The translations under genes were made by a program, and so were the position numbers. Positions 56,865 to 64,000 of a stretch of DNA of 64,000 nt are shown in pieces. The notes beneath the pieces are model-generated. The model worked only from the letters and a program-made list of their open reading frames with translations. It did no database searches and was not told the origin of the DNA. Location: positions 1-64,000 of the forward strand of contig NZ_BJZT01000018.1 of NCBI RefSeq assembly GCF_007992175.1, written 5' to 3'. The stretch is from Methylobacterium haplocladii (lineage in GTDB: Bacteria > Pseudomonadota > Alphaproteobacteria > Rhizobiales > Beijerinckiaceae). How positions within the stretch are numbered: position 1 is the first letter of the stretch; each line of letters opens with the position of its first letter.

Positions 56865-58109
56865 TCAGATCTTCCGGACTTCCGTCAGGAACACCGAGAC
56901 CGCACCCACGATATCGTTCATCTGCCGCTCGAGCCGATCGATGGCCGACAGCGACGTTTCCGCCGATTGCGAGGATTGGACCGCCGAGGCCGCGACGGCT
57001 GCGATACTGCTGCCCACCGACTCTGTCAGGCTGGCGGCCACCCGTGCGCTCTGCCCGATCTCCCCCGCGGCAGCGGCCTGCTCTTCCGCCGTGCTCGCGA
57101 CTGCGATCGCGGTCTGGTTGATCCCGTCGATGACGGTGCCGATCCGGTCCATCACTGTCGAGGTCTGGTTCGTCGCATCCTGGATCAGGCCGATCTGATG
57201 CGCGATGTCGTCGGTGGCCTTGGCGGTCTGGCCGGCCAGCACCTTGACCTCGGAGGCGACGACCGCGAAGCCCCGCCCCGCCTCGCCGGCCCGCGCCGCC
57301 TCGATGGTGGCGTTGAGCGCGAGGAGGTTGGTCTGCGCGGCGATCTTGCTGATGATGCCGACGACGTCGCCGATGGTCTTCGATGCGGTCGAAAGGGCCG
57401 TGACCCGCTCGCGTGCCCGCCGTGCCTCGTCGACGGCCTCGCTGGTGGCGCGGTTGCTGGCGCTCATCTGCCGTTTGATCTCGGCGTTCGAGGCGTTCAG
57501 CTCCTCCACGGCGGCGGCAACCGACTGCACCGTCGAAACGGTGTCGGTGGCGCCGACGGTCGCCGCAGAGGCCGAACCCGCCGTCTGGCGCGTCGTGTCG
57601 AGGACCGCGTCGGCCGCGCTGCGCAGGGAACTGGTGGCCTGCTCGGCCTCTGCGACGGCCGCAGTCATCACGGCATCGAAACGCCCGATGGCGTCCGCCA
57701 GCGAGGTGACGTCGGCCCATGTCAGCAAGGCCGCGAGATACTCGCCCGATGTGGAGCGGACCGCCGTGACGTGCAGATCGAGGGTCTTCGGACCGAGCCG
57801 TATCTTCGTACGCCAGGGCAGACGGTCGGGGTTGCCGACGATCGCGCGTTGATGAGCCGGATTCTTGTGAAACACGTCCATGGACGACCCGACCATCGCC
57901 ATCGGATCGACGGAAGCGGGCAGATGCTCGCGCAATCCCTGGAGCGTGTGAACGCTGTGGCGGTTCGCGTAGGTGATCTCGGCGGTGACCGGATCGAGCA
58001 ACAGGACGTTGACGGGCAGAAAGTCCATCACGGCTGTGTAGTCTATCGCGCGCGCTGCGGCCGGCGAGGTCGAACGAGGCTTTGTCTGAAGAATTCGCGA
58101 GAGCGCCAT
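56865..58109 (-). CDS. Soluble methyl-accepting chemoreceptor with PAS domain
   Basis: 414 residues from the ATG giving [10 protein letters not shown]. No membrane helix. A PAS-like domain (~20-125: [40 protein letters not shown]) precedes a signalling domain with the hairpin tip [40 protein letters not shown]. It should sense a cytoplasmic or redox-type cue and control CheA. The upstream 58110-58215 is AT-rich and would hold the promoter. Confidence 0.93.
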   Translation of the reverse strand: MALSRILQTKPRSTSPAAARAIDYTAVMDFLPVNVLLLDPVTAEITYANRHSVHTLQGLREHLPASVDPMAMVGSSMDVFHKNPAHQRAIVGNPDRLPWRTKIRLGPKTLDLHVTAVRSTSGEYLAALLTWADVTSLADAIGRFDAVMTAAVAEAEQATSSLRSAADAVLDTTRQTAGSASAATVGATDTVSTVQSVAAAVEELNASNAEIKRQMSASNRATSEAVDEARRARERVTALSTASKTIGDVVGIISKIAAQTNLLALNATIEAARAGEAGRGFAVVASEVKVLAGQTAKATDDIAHQIGLIQDATNQTSTVMDRIGTVIDGINQTAIAVASTAEEQAAAAGEIGQSARVAASLTESVGSSIAAVAASAVQSSQSAETSLSAIDRLERQMNDIVGAVSVFLTEVRKI

Positions 58110-58203
58110 GGTTGAACCTTTCGTAAAGCTCACGGCGTTTATGCGAAAACTATGGTTACGAATTTATTAATAGTCTTCGTCAGACTAGATTTTATTTTTT
58201 ACT

Positions 58204-58226
58204 AAACTCATGATTTCATTGAGTTT
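58204..58226. other. Inverted repeat between chemoreceptor and esterase genes
   Basis: AAACTCA (58204-58210) and TGAGTTT (58220-58226) with a 9-base loop, in an AT-rich gap. Not followed by a T run in either direction; it may be a weak terminator for the esterase or a regulator site. Confidence 0.25.
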
Positions 58227-58289
58227 GGAGCGGTTGTGGCGAAGCTCTGCCGGGCTCGGCGACGGCGCCTGCCTCGTTCGTAACGCCCG

Positions 58290-59252
58290 TCACGCCAGCG
58301 CCATCAAGAACCGTTCGCTCAGCTCCTGCGCCCGCTCGGTGAGCGGACCGGGATGGCGGATGAAGACGTGGCAGCCGCCGGGGTAGATCGCGGTGTGGCC
58401 GCCATTGCCCGCCGCGGCCCAGCGGGCGGACATGTAGAGCGTGTCGTCGAGGAGTGGGTCGCAGGTGCCGACCGAGAACAGCGCCGGCGGCAGGCCCTTG
58501 AGGTCCGCATAGAGCGGCGAGATTTCGGGCTGGCGGCGGTCGACCGCGCCGCCGCAGAAGCCGTCGGCGAAGGTTTTCAGGTCGCGGGTGTTGTTGACGA
58601 GGCGCTCCTCGCCCCAGGCGCGCACGCTCGGCGTCAGGCCGAGATCGAAGAACCCGCAATTCAGGTTGGCGCCGCGGAAGGCGCGGGGCTGATCGTGGTG
58701 GTCGCGCAGGCGCAGCAGCGTCGAGACGGCGAGATGGGCCCCGACCGACTCGCCGCCGATCGTCAGCGCGGTGACGTTCAGCGTCGCTTTGCCGGGGCCG
58801 GCGAGCCAGAGGGCGGCGGCCTCGCAATCCTCCAGGGCGGCCGGATAGGGATGCTCGGGCGCGAGCCGGTAGCCCACCGAGAGGCAGACGAAGCCGCAGG
58901 TGTCGGCGATGCGCTCCAACCAGGGATCCTGTTCGTCGGAGGCGCCGAAGACCCAGCCCCCGCTGTGCAGATGGAGATAGGCGCCGCGCGGCTTGCCGGC
59001 CGCCTTGCCCTGCGGGCGGATGACCCGCAGGTCGATGGGGCCGCCCGGCCCGTCGATGGTGATGGTCTCGGCGCGCGAGGAGCGCGGCAGCAGCGGAAAC
59101 GCCTTCGAGCCCTTCGCCCGGAGCGCCCGCGCCTCGGCGACCGGCATCGACCACGGATCGGGCTGCGCGGCCTGATCCTTGCGGATCTCGTCGTTGATCC
59201 GCTTGGTCTCCGGGTCGATCGACGCCGGGTCGAACAGGGCGTGATCGATCAT
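58290..59252 (-). CDS. Alpha/beta hydrolase (HSL-type esterase)
   Basis: 320 residues. Oxyanion-hole motif LHLHSGGWVFGAS (HSGGW), nucleophile serine in GGESVGAHLA, catalytic aspartate in VGTCDPLLDD, histidine in GGCHVFIRHP. Hormone-sensitive-lipase family esterases act on short acyl esters. No signal peptide. Alone on its strand. Confidence 0.9.
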   Translation of the reverse strand: MIDHALFDPASIDPETKRINDEIRKDQAAQPDPWSMPVAEARALRAKGSKAFPLLPRSSRAETITIDGPGGPIDLRVIRPQGKAAGKPRGAYLHLHSGGWVFGASDEQDPWLERIADTCGFVCLSVGYRLAPEHPYPAALEDCEAAALWLAGPGKATLNVTALTIGGESVGAHLAVSTLLRLRDHHDQPRAFRGANLNCGFFDLGLTPSVRAWGEERLVNNTRDLKTFADGFCGGAVDRRQPEISPLYADLKGLPPALFSVGTCDPLLDDTLYMSARWAAAGNGGHTAIYPGGCHVFIRHPGPLTERAQELSERFLMALA

Positions 59253-59502
59253 GGACTTTCCCCGGTCGAGACTGGCGCGCGGGCCGCGCGTCTCGATCGC
59301 ATCAGATTGGACCCGCCCGATCCGGGTTGCATCTCGTACGGGTCCGCGAAAAGTCGTAACGCTCTGTCCTGCGCGCGGTTTCCCGGCGCTGTGTCGTGCG
59401 CGCCACGCTCATCGCGACCCCGCGCCCGCGATCCGGCGCCGTTGTGAATTGCGGCCGGGCGCATACCTCTTCGCTGTCGGGGCACGAGACGGGACACGAG
59501 GC

Positions 59503-59853
59503 ATGATCGGCGATCAGGATCGACGGAGCCGGGCCACGCCCTACCAGGATCTGCCCGAGGTCGGCGACCCGCGCGCCTACGGGCAGCAACGCTCCGGCCT
59601 GCGTCGCTTCCTCGGCGGCTCGCCGCTGGCCGTCTTCGTGAAGCTGCTGTTCCTCTCGGTCCTCGTCGGCGCGGCGATGGCCATGCTCGGCCTCACCCCG
59701 GGCCTGCTGTTCTGGCGCCTCTACGACGCCGGCCGCGCGCTGATCGATCTCGGCCTCGAGACCTTCCACGATTTCGGCCGCTGGATCCTGGCCGGCGCCG
59801 TCGTGGTGGTGCCGCTCTGGCTGCTCTCGCGCTTTCTCGCGATGGGGAAGTGA
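59503..59853 (+). CDS. DUF6460-type small membrane protein
   Basis: 116 residues from the ATG giving MIGDQDRRSRATPYQ. Hydrophilic N-terminus, then two membrane helices (LAVFVKLLFLSVLVGAAMAMLGL and GRWILAGAVVVVPLWLLSRF). LTPGLLFWRLYDAGRALIDLG lies between. Small alphaproteobacterial membrane protein, function unknown. Confidence 0.78.
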   Translation: MIGDQDRRSRATPYQDLPEVGDPRAYGQQRSGLRRFLGGSPLAVFVKLLFLSVLVGAAMAMLGLTPGLLFWRLYDAGRALIDLGLETFHDFGRWILAGAVVVVPLWLLSRFLAMGK

Positions 59854-60096
59854 TCCTTGTCGTCGGTCCATGAAGCCGGCTCCTCACGGGCGGGCCGCCG
59901 CACGAGCGTCCGTGCGCCGCCGCTCGCCGACGGGCCGATCGCGGTCGAGTCGGCACGATTTTGCACCCCGGCCGGTGCGGTTGTGCCGCCCGAAAAGAAT
60001 GATCCGAAGCCGTCGAAGCGAGGCTTGCAACGCCCCGCGGAATGGTGTTTAGAGAGCGCCGTTCGGGTCCGGCGGTCAGCCGCGGACCTGCTGCGA

Positions 60097-60171
60097 GCGG
60101 GTGTAGCTCAGGGGTAGAGCACAACCTTGCCAAGGTTGGGGTCGAGGGTTCGAATCCCTTCGCCCGCTCCA
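60097..60171 (+). tRNA. tRNA-Gly (anticodon GCC)
   Basis: 75 bases with CCA encoded. Acceptor GCGGGTG (60097-60103) pairs with CGCCCGC (60161-60167) with one G-T pair; the D arm GCTCAGGGGTAGAGC and T arm GAGGGTTCGAATCCCTT are complete; the anticodon loop TTGCCAA gives GCC. CCA is at 60169-60171. Confidence 0.97.
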
Positions 60172-60198
60172 GTTTATCTTATGGGACGAACGACTTAG

Positions 60199-60222
60199 AG
60201 GCTGCCTTCGGGTGGCCTTTTT
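60199..60222 (+). terminator. Rho-independent terminator after tRNA-Gly
   Basis: Stem AGGCTGCC/GGTGGCCT (two G-T pairs) with a TTCG tetraloop, followed by TTTT at 60219-60222. It is 28 bp after the tRNA 3' end. Confidence 0.8.
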
Positions 60223-60335
60223 AGTTTCCAGGGATGTGCCGGAACCACTACGGAACCAGTCGGCGTCTAAAGCTGTCTATCGCACGGCGACGGCGTGTCG
60301 CACCGCTCTTCATTCCTGAAACGCAGGATTACGGC

Positions 60336-60578
60336 ATGCCGATCAAAGCGCTCAACGACCGCAAGAAGCTGTCGAGCGATTTCAACGAGGCCAATGATGC
60401 CTTCATCGACGAGGTGCTCGGCGCGCTCCAGGCGGGCCGGATTCCCGTCGATCTCGCCCGGGCCTATCTCGCGCATCCGGTGGCGATGATGCACTCGGAG
60501 GGCGCACAGGCGGTCGCCGGCTATTTCGACCGGATGCTGGCGCAGCGCCCGAACATCGACTGGACGCCGGGGGAGTAG
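60336..60578 (+). CDS. Small hypothetical protein
   Basis: 80 residues, MPIKALNDRKKLSSDFNEAND. Fully hydrophilic and helical (LGALQAGRIPVDLARAYLAHPVAMMHS, AVAGYFDRMLAQRP). High-GC third positions like the core genome. Family not recognised. Ends before the accessory genes on the opposite strand. Confidence 0.6.
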   Translation: MPIKALNDRKKLSSDFNEANDAFIDEVLGALQAGRIPVDLARAYLAHPVAMMHSEGAQAVAGYFDRMLAQRPNIDWTPGE

Positions 60579-60656
60579 GCGGCCTGGTCTACCGAAGGCC
60601 ATCTGTAGCGATTGCAGGGCGCTCTGGCCTCACGGCGCGGCGGTTGTCGGACACGT

Positions 60657-61373
60657 TTACTCAGCGGCCGAAGAAATGAAGCGTAGGAAGGCTTTTCCTG
60701 CAGGCTTCAGGGTTGAGGCCGACTTTGAACCCTGAGCAACAGTGACCGCAAAGGTTTCTGCCGTCATTCCTGCGTTTTCTAAGTCGTCAAGGACGCGGTC
60801 CAGAGCCTCCTGCGAGGCGATCCCCGGCACGAGCTTTTTTCCTATCAAACCCTTGATCGGCCCTTGAAGTGTGGCGTTCGCTCCAGCCAACGAAGCCAAG
60901 CGTGAAGGGTCATCAAATATTCGTAGAACTTCTATGTGTAGCGCGCTAAATGTTTCCACATAGCCCATGAAAGCGCCGCGCAATACCTCGTCTAATTTGA
61001 GACCGGCGGCGATATTTAATACTACATTACAGAGCGCGTCGCGTTGAGTCTCTGAGGATGATCGCATCGCAGCTTGTGTTGCCGCAAAAACCGCTGCAAC
61101 AAAATCCTCATTATTTTCGAGGCTATTCGGATCGAAGTTTTCGAATTTTGCTTCTAAACGAGCAAGCCCTTCGGCGATCCTCGTGTGAAAGTCGGCCCTC
61201 TTTCGCTCAAGAGGCCCACGTACGTAACGGTCCAGCATCCTTTCCTTGAGGTAGCCTACTACTGGCAGGCCATCACCAATTATCTCAACGACCGTTGCGG
61301 CGCCGTCTGCAAAAGCCGGCGCCTCGCTTTCCGCGGGATACTTCGGGATCGGCTTAGGCTTCTGATCGGACAT
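60657..61373 (-). CDS. Uncharacterised protein of a broadly distributed helical family
   Basis: 238 residues from the ATG giving MSDQKPKPIPKYP. A possible hydrophobic hairpin (FADGAATVVEIIGDGLPVVGYL) precedes a charged helix (RGPLERKRADFHTRIAEGLARLEAKFENF). The core SLENNEDFVAAVFAATQAAMRSSSETQRDALCNVVLN and ALHIEVLRIFDDPSRL match a pattern I recall from many hypothetical proteins in diverse bacteria, often in accessory regions. Function unknown. Lower GC than the chromosome average. Neighbour of the methyltransferase, so a defence role is possible. Confidence 0.7.
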   Translation of the reverse strand: MSDQKPKPIPKYPAESEAPAFADGAATVVEIIGDGLPVVGYLKERMLDRYVRGPLERKRADFHTRIAEGLARLEAKFENFDPNSLENNEDFVAAVFAATQAAMRSSSETQRDALCNVVLNIAAGLKLDEVLRGAFMGYVETFSALHIEVLRIFDDPSRLASLAGANATLQGPIKGLIGKKLVPGIASQEALDRVLDDLENAGMTAETFAVTVAQGSKSASTLKPAGKAFLRFISSAAE

Positions 61374-61380
61374 TCGACGA

Positions 61381-61665
61381 CTATGCTGCCAACTTCGCCT
61401 TCTTAAAAGCCCCCGCCCCCCGCCGCCGCAACTCGGCCAGCGTATATTCGGCGCCGGTGCGGTCCACAAACCGATCGATGGCGAGCCCAGCCTCACGGAA
61501 CAGCTTGCCCTTCGTCGCGGCCAAATGTCGTCCTGTGGGGCGGGGGCATCCGTGCTTGAGGCAAGCCCAAATCCGCAAAACCGAGGGTGTCTGTGGGAAT
61601 CCGGCTCGACCCGACGGCGGTTTAACTATAATCGCGTCTCTAAATTGACTCGATCTCACGCGCAC
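61381..61665 (-). CDS. Short unrecognised reading frame, perhaps a gene remnant
   Basis: 94 residues from a GTG. The last ~45 residues (KLFREAGLAIDRFVDRTGAEYTLAELRRRGAGAFKKAKLAA) look like a real protein C-terminus, the first half does not. It may be the 3' end of a truncated gene cut when the accessory DNA arrived. The gap 61374-61721 holds nothing else I can support. Confidence 0.3.
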   Translation of the reverse strand: MRVRSSQFRDAIIVKPPSGRAGFPQTPSVLRIWACLKHGCPRPTGRHLAATKGKLFREAGLAIDRFVDRTGAEYTLAELRRRGAGAFKKAKLAA

Positions 61666-61721
61666 AAACTGAGCAAGGGCGAATCATATCACTAACCGCC
61701 CAGATTTATGGGGCGGCGGCT

Positions 61722-63485
61722 ATGACGAATTCGCTATATTTTGGCGACAACCTCCACGTTTTGCGAAAGTATGTGCAAGACGAGACAGTCGATCTTATCT
61801 ATCTCGATCCCCCCTTTAATTCGAATGCCGATTATAGCGTTCTCTTCACTGCCAAGAGCGCTCGGGGACATCGAGCACAGATCCAAGCTTTTGAGGATTT
61901 TTGGCGCTGGGGTGATGAAGCTGAGGAGGCCCTGGACGAGATAAGAGCGCGCGGCGGTTCATGTGCGGCAATCGTACGAGCACTGAGGGAGGCTCTCGGG
62001 CCGACTGATATGATGGCCTATATCGTGATGATGGCTGTGCGGTTGATTGAAATGCATCGTGTTTTACGCGCGACAGGCTCGCTGTACCTGCACTGTGATC
62101 CAACAGCTAGTCATTACCTAAAACTTATACTTGATTCAATATTTGGAAAACACAACTATATTAATGAAATAAGTTGGCGGCGGACAACAGCAAAAGCTGA
62201 TTATCAGCAAGGAGCCAAACATTTTCCCCGAACAAGGGATATAATTTATAGATATTGCAAAGATTCTTCATCGGAATACATATACAATCAGACTTTCCGT
62301 CCATACGATGCCTCTTATATTGCCAGCAAATATCGACATCGCGATTTAGACGGCAGGCTGTATAGGTTAGATAATCTTACAGGACCTGGCGGAGCATCAA
62401 AGGGTAACGCCTTTTACTCAGTCATGGGAGTGGAGCGTCACTGGCGATATAGTAGAGATAAAATGCAATCATTGATTGAAGATGGGCGTATTATTCAAAC
62501 CAGGCCGGGTACTGTGCCCCAATACAAGCGCTATCTAGATGAAATGCCGGGTGTTCCTGTGAGTGATGACTGGGATGACATCCGGCCCGTCAATTCTCAG
62601 GCTCATGAACGGTTGGGCTATCCAACACAGAAGCCCGTTGCTCTTCTGGAGCGCATAATCGAGACTTCGTCTAATCCCGGGGACGTTGTGTTAGACCCCT
62701 TCTGCGGCTGCGGCACGGCTGTTCACGCCGCGCAGAAGCTTCAACGAAAATGGATCGGCGTAGACATCACTCATCTAGCAATCCACGTGATCGCAGACCG
62801 ACTGTCGCGATGGATGCCCCTGGCGCGCTTCAAGATTTATGGGCAGCCGCGCGACGTTGCCGGTGCTCAAGCTTTGGCTGACCTCGACAAGTATCAGTTT
62901 CAGTGGTGGGCGACCTGGCTCGCTGGTGGTCAACCGCACGGTGGCGGAAAAAAGGGTGCCGACGGAGGGATCGACGGTACGCTGGAATTCGCAACGGGCC
63001 GAGGCGAGCAGAACTGGGGTGTGGTTTCTGTGAAAGGCGGGAAGAACGTCGGAGTCGATATGGTTCGACAACTCGACGCCGTGATCAGAAATGAAGGCGC
63101 AGCCATGGGCGTTCTTGTCACCATGGCTGAGCCGACGAGAGAGATGGAACGCTGGGCGGTCACAGCCGGCCATGTCGTCCTAGGCAACGTTCGCTACCGT
63201 CGGATCCAGATCAGGACGATTGAGCAGCTACTGGCCGGCCAGGCGATCGACGCTCCGCATCTCTTGACCACGGTCCAAGAAGCGCCTGCGAAATCGACAC
63301 GCGGGGCCGGCAACAAGGTTGCGCTTTCGCCAGCCGATGCCCTCGCCCAGCGTAATATGCTTTTGGCCATCACGGGTGGCAAAGCAGCGGGGCGCCAGGG
63401 AGCGCTTGACCTCGATGAGCCTGCCTTGGTTTCTCCGCGGGCCCTTGATGCCGTGAAGTTAAGCAGAACTCGGCGCAGCGCCTGA
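61722..63485 (+). CDS. DNA methyltransferase fused to an Mrr-like nuclease domain
   Basis: 587 residues. Amino-methyltransferase of beta order: catalytic motif IV LDPPF (D29-P30-P31-F32) near the N-terminus and SAM-binding motif I DPFCGCGT (D325) late, with a target-recognition region (~130-300) of strikingly low GC (62100-62500). From ~residue 395 a second domain: KKGADGGIDG (D414, D418), then VVSVKGGKNVGVDMVRQL (S436-V437-K438) and AMGVLVTMAEPTREMERWAV, like the Mrr catalytic domain, with S where Mrr usually has Q or E. It could modify and cut, or only modify. No separate restriction gene is visible. Confidence 0.85.
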   Translation: MTNSLYFGDNLHVLRKYVQDETVDLIYLDPPFNSNADYSVLFTAKSARGHRAQIQAFEDFWRWGDEAEEALDEIRARGGSCAAIVRALREALGPTDMMAYIVMMAVRLIEMHRVLRATGSLYLHCDPTASHYLKLILDSIFGKHNYINEISWRRTTAKADYQQGAKHFPRTRDIIYRYCKDSSSEYIYNQTFRPYDASYIASKYRHRDLDGRLYRLDNLTGPGGASKGNAFYSVMGVERHWRYSRDKMQSLIEDGRIIQTRPGTVPQYKRYLDEMPGVPVSDDWDDIRPVNSQAHERLGYPTQKPVALLERIIETSSNPGDVVLDPFCGCGTAVHAAQKLQRKWIGVDITHLAIHVIADRLSRWMPLARFKIYGQPRDVAGAQALADLDKYQFQWWATWLAGGQPHGGGKKGADGGIDGTLEFATGRGEQNWGVVSVKGGKNVGVDMVRQLDAVIRNEGAAMGVLVTMAEPTREMERWAVTAGHVVLGNVRYRRIQIRTIEQLLAGQAIDAPHLLTTVQEAPAKSTRGAGNKVALSPADALAQRNMLLAITGGKAAGRQGALDLDEPALVSPRALDAVKLSRTRRSA

Positions 63486-63498
63486 GGGCCCCCTATTA

Positions 63499-63870
63499 CT
63501 AGGCCGGTGCTTTGACAGCTAAAGTCTCAGCGATTTGCCTAGCTACCCAGTCGGCCTCGGCGGCCTGGGTTGGCATCTTCGATACGTGGATCTGCAATTC
63601 CCGGCTCGCAAGAATCGTCTGTCGCTGCACTTTTACGTCGCGCATGCTCTGCCCTTTAGCGTCCGGTCGCCGCGCGAAAAACCGGCGGTCGGCCTCCGTT
63701 ACCGCCTCGAAGTCATCGCAGGCGACGGACGGAGGCGCTGAATTGGCCGCCCGTTGGCGGCGTCGTTGTCTCGGCATAGCTCGTCCCGAAGGTCTGCGTA
63801 CGGCGCGCTTGGCCTCCGACGCTGCGGTCCATAGGGTCCAGTGCCCGTCACACGAAAGGGCCGCCGTCAT
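63499..63870 (-). CDS. Hypothetical protein
   Basis: Up to 123 residues; the true start may be the internal Met of MPRQRRRQRAANS. The segment FEAVTEADRRFFARRPDAKGQSMRDVKV resembles short proteins with a VTEADRRFFxRRP motif common in this bacterial order. The rest is a helix (AEADWVARQIAETLAVKAPA). Function unknown. Confidence 0.5.
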   Translation of the reverse strand: MTAALSCDGHWTLWTAASEAKRAVRRPSGRAMPRQRRRQRAANSAPPSVACDDFEAVTEADRRFFARRPDAKGQSMRDVKVQRQTILASRELQIHVSKMPTQAAEADWVARQIAETLAVKAPA

Positions 63871-64000
63871 GGCTGATTATACGTGCGAAGAATGCGGTAC
63901 GCCGCACGATGCAGATTACGACAAGCAACCTTACGGCTTCGAAAAGCACGACGTGGATTGTCTCAAATGCGGCAATCGAATGGGTACTGACAGTGTCTTT
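63869..64000 (+). CDS. Small zinc-ribbon-like protein (cut by window end)
   Basis: 44 codons to the window edge without a stop: MADYTCEECG, then HDVDCLKCGNRMG. The paired CxxC motifs (C6-C9 and C31-C34) suggest a metal-binding ribbon. Composition is AT-richer than the core genome. The start overlaps the opposite-strand frame. Incomplete. Confidence 0.45.
   Translation, partial: MADYTCEECGTPHDADYDKQPYGFEKHDVDCLKCGNRMGTDSVF

Noticed and set aside
56716..57720. N-terminal extension of the helicase frame across the chemoreceptor gene
   Set aside because: It is in a shifted frame of the chemoreceptor and lacks helicase similarity.
60172..60335. Integrase or duplicated attachment site right after tRNA-Gly
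   Set aside because: The 164-bp stretch contains the terminator and no reading frame with integrase motifs, and the tRNA 3' end is not repeated further on.

Overview
The window is a high-GC alphaproteobacterial chromosome segment, most like Methylobacterium/Methylorubrum (Hyphomicrobiales). I infer this from the gene set and order (SPOR protein-nagZ-tatABC-serS-surE, divergent dgt and erpA, hybrid malic enzyme, squalene-hopene cyclase, DUF2336, DUF3297, DUF6460 and PodJ-like proteins) and from GTG starts and short palindromic repeats typical of that genus. No database search was possible. All names rest on motifs read in the translations.

Layout. 1-9.6 kb: minus-strand housekeeping block argS, SPOR protein, nagZ, tatA, tatB, tatC, a toxin-antitoxin pair, serS, surE, with three copies of a ~120 bp palindromic repeat. 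9.7-12.4 kb: an accessory insert (sulfotransferase-like coiled-coil protein, AT-rich gap, secreted Gly/Tyr-rich protein) between argS and dgt. 12.4-19.8 kb: dgt, erpA, a large exported protein of unknown function, rnd, aspS. 19.8-24.7 kb: a surface-polysaccharide style operon (glycosyltransferase, acyltransferase, small protein), then a candidate nuclease-toxin/immunity pair and a frameshifted YdeI-family gene. 24.7-34.5 kb: DUF3297, hexapeptide acetyltransferase, maeB, a NarL-type two-component system divergent from a DUF3311 + sodium:solute symporter pair, a methyltransferase, a DMT exporter. 34.5-41.8 kb: leuC, shc, a hydroxyacid dehydrogenase translationally coupled to a duplicated Inh-type inhibitor, a Pmp3 peptide, DUF2336. 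41.8-48 kb: a fatty acid beta-oxidation operon (acyl-CoA dehydrogenase, thiolase, DUF2059, FadB-like). 48-60 kb: PodJ-like protein, DUF3429, FAD monooxygenase, pdeM and lhr DNA-repair pair, soluble chemoreceptor, esterase, DUF6460. 60.1 kb to the end: tRNA-Gly(GCC), then an AT-richer accessory stretch with an uncharacterised protein beside a methyltransferase fused to an Mrr-like nuclease domain.

The most interesting items are the toxin/immunity pair at 22.2-24.05 kb with direct-repeat sites just upstream, the fused methyltransferase-nuclease next to an unknown conserved protein behind tRNA-Gly, a ~64-residue low-GC insertion inside seryl-tRNA synthetase, and a repeat element translated in frame inside the Lhr helicase.
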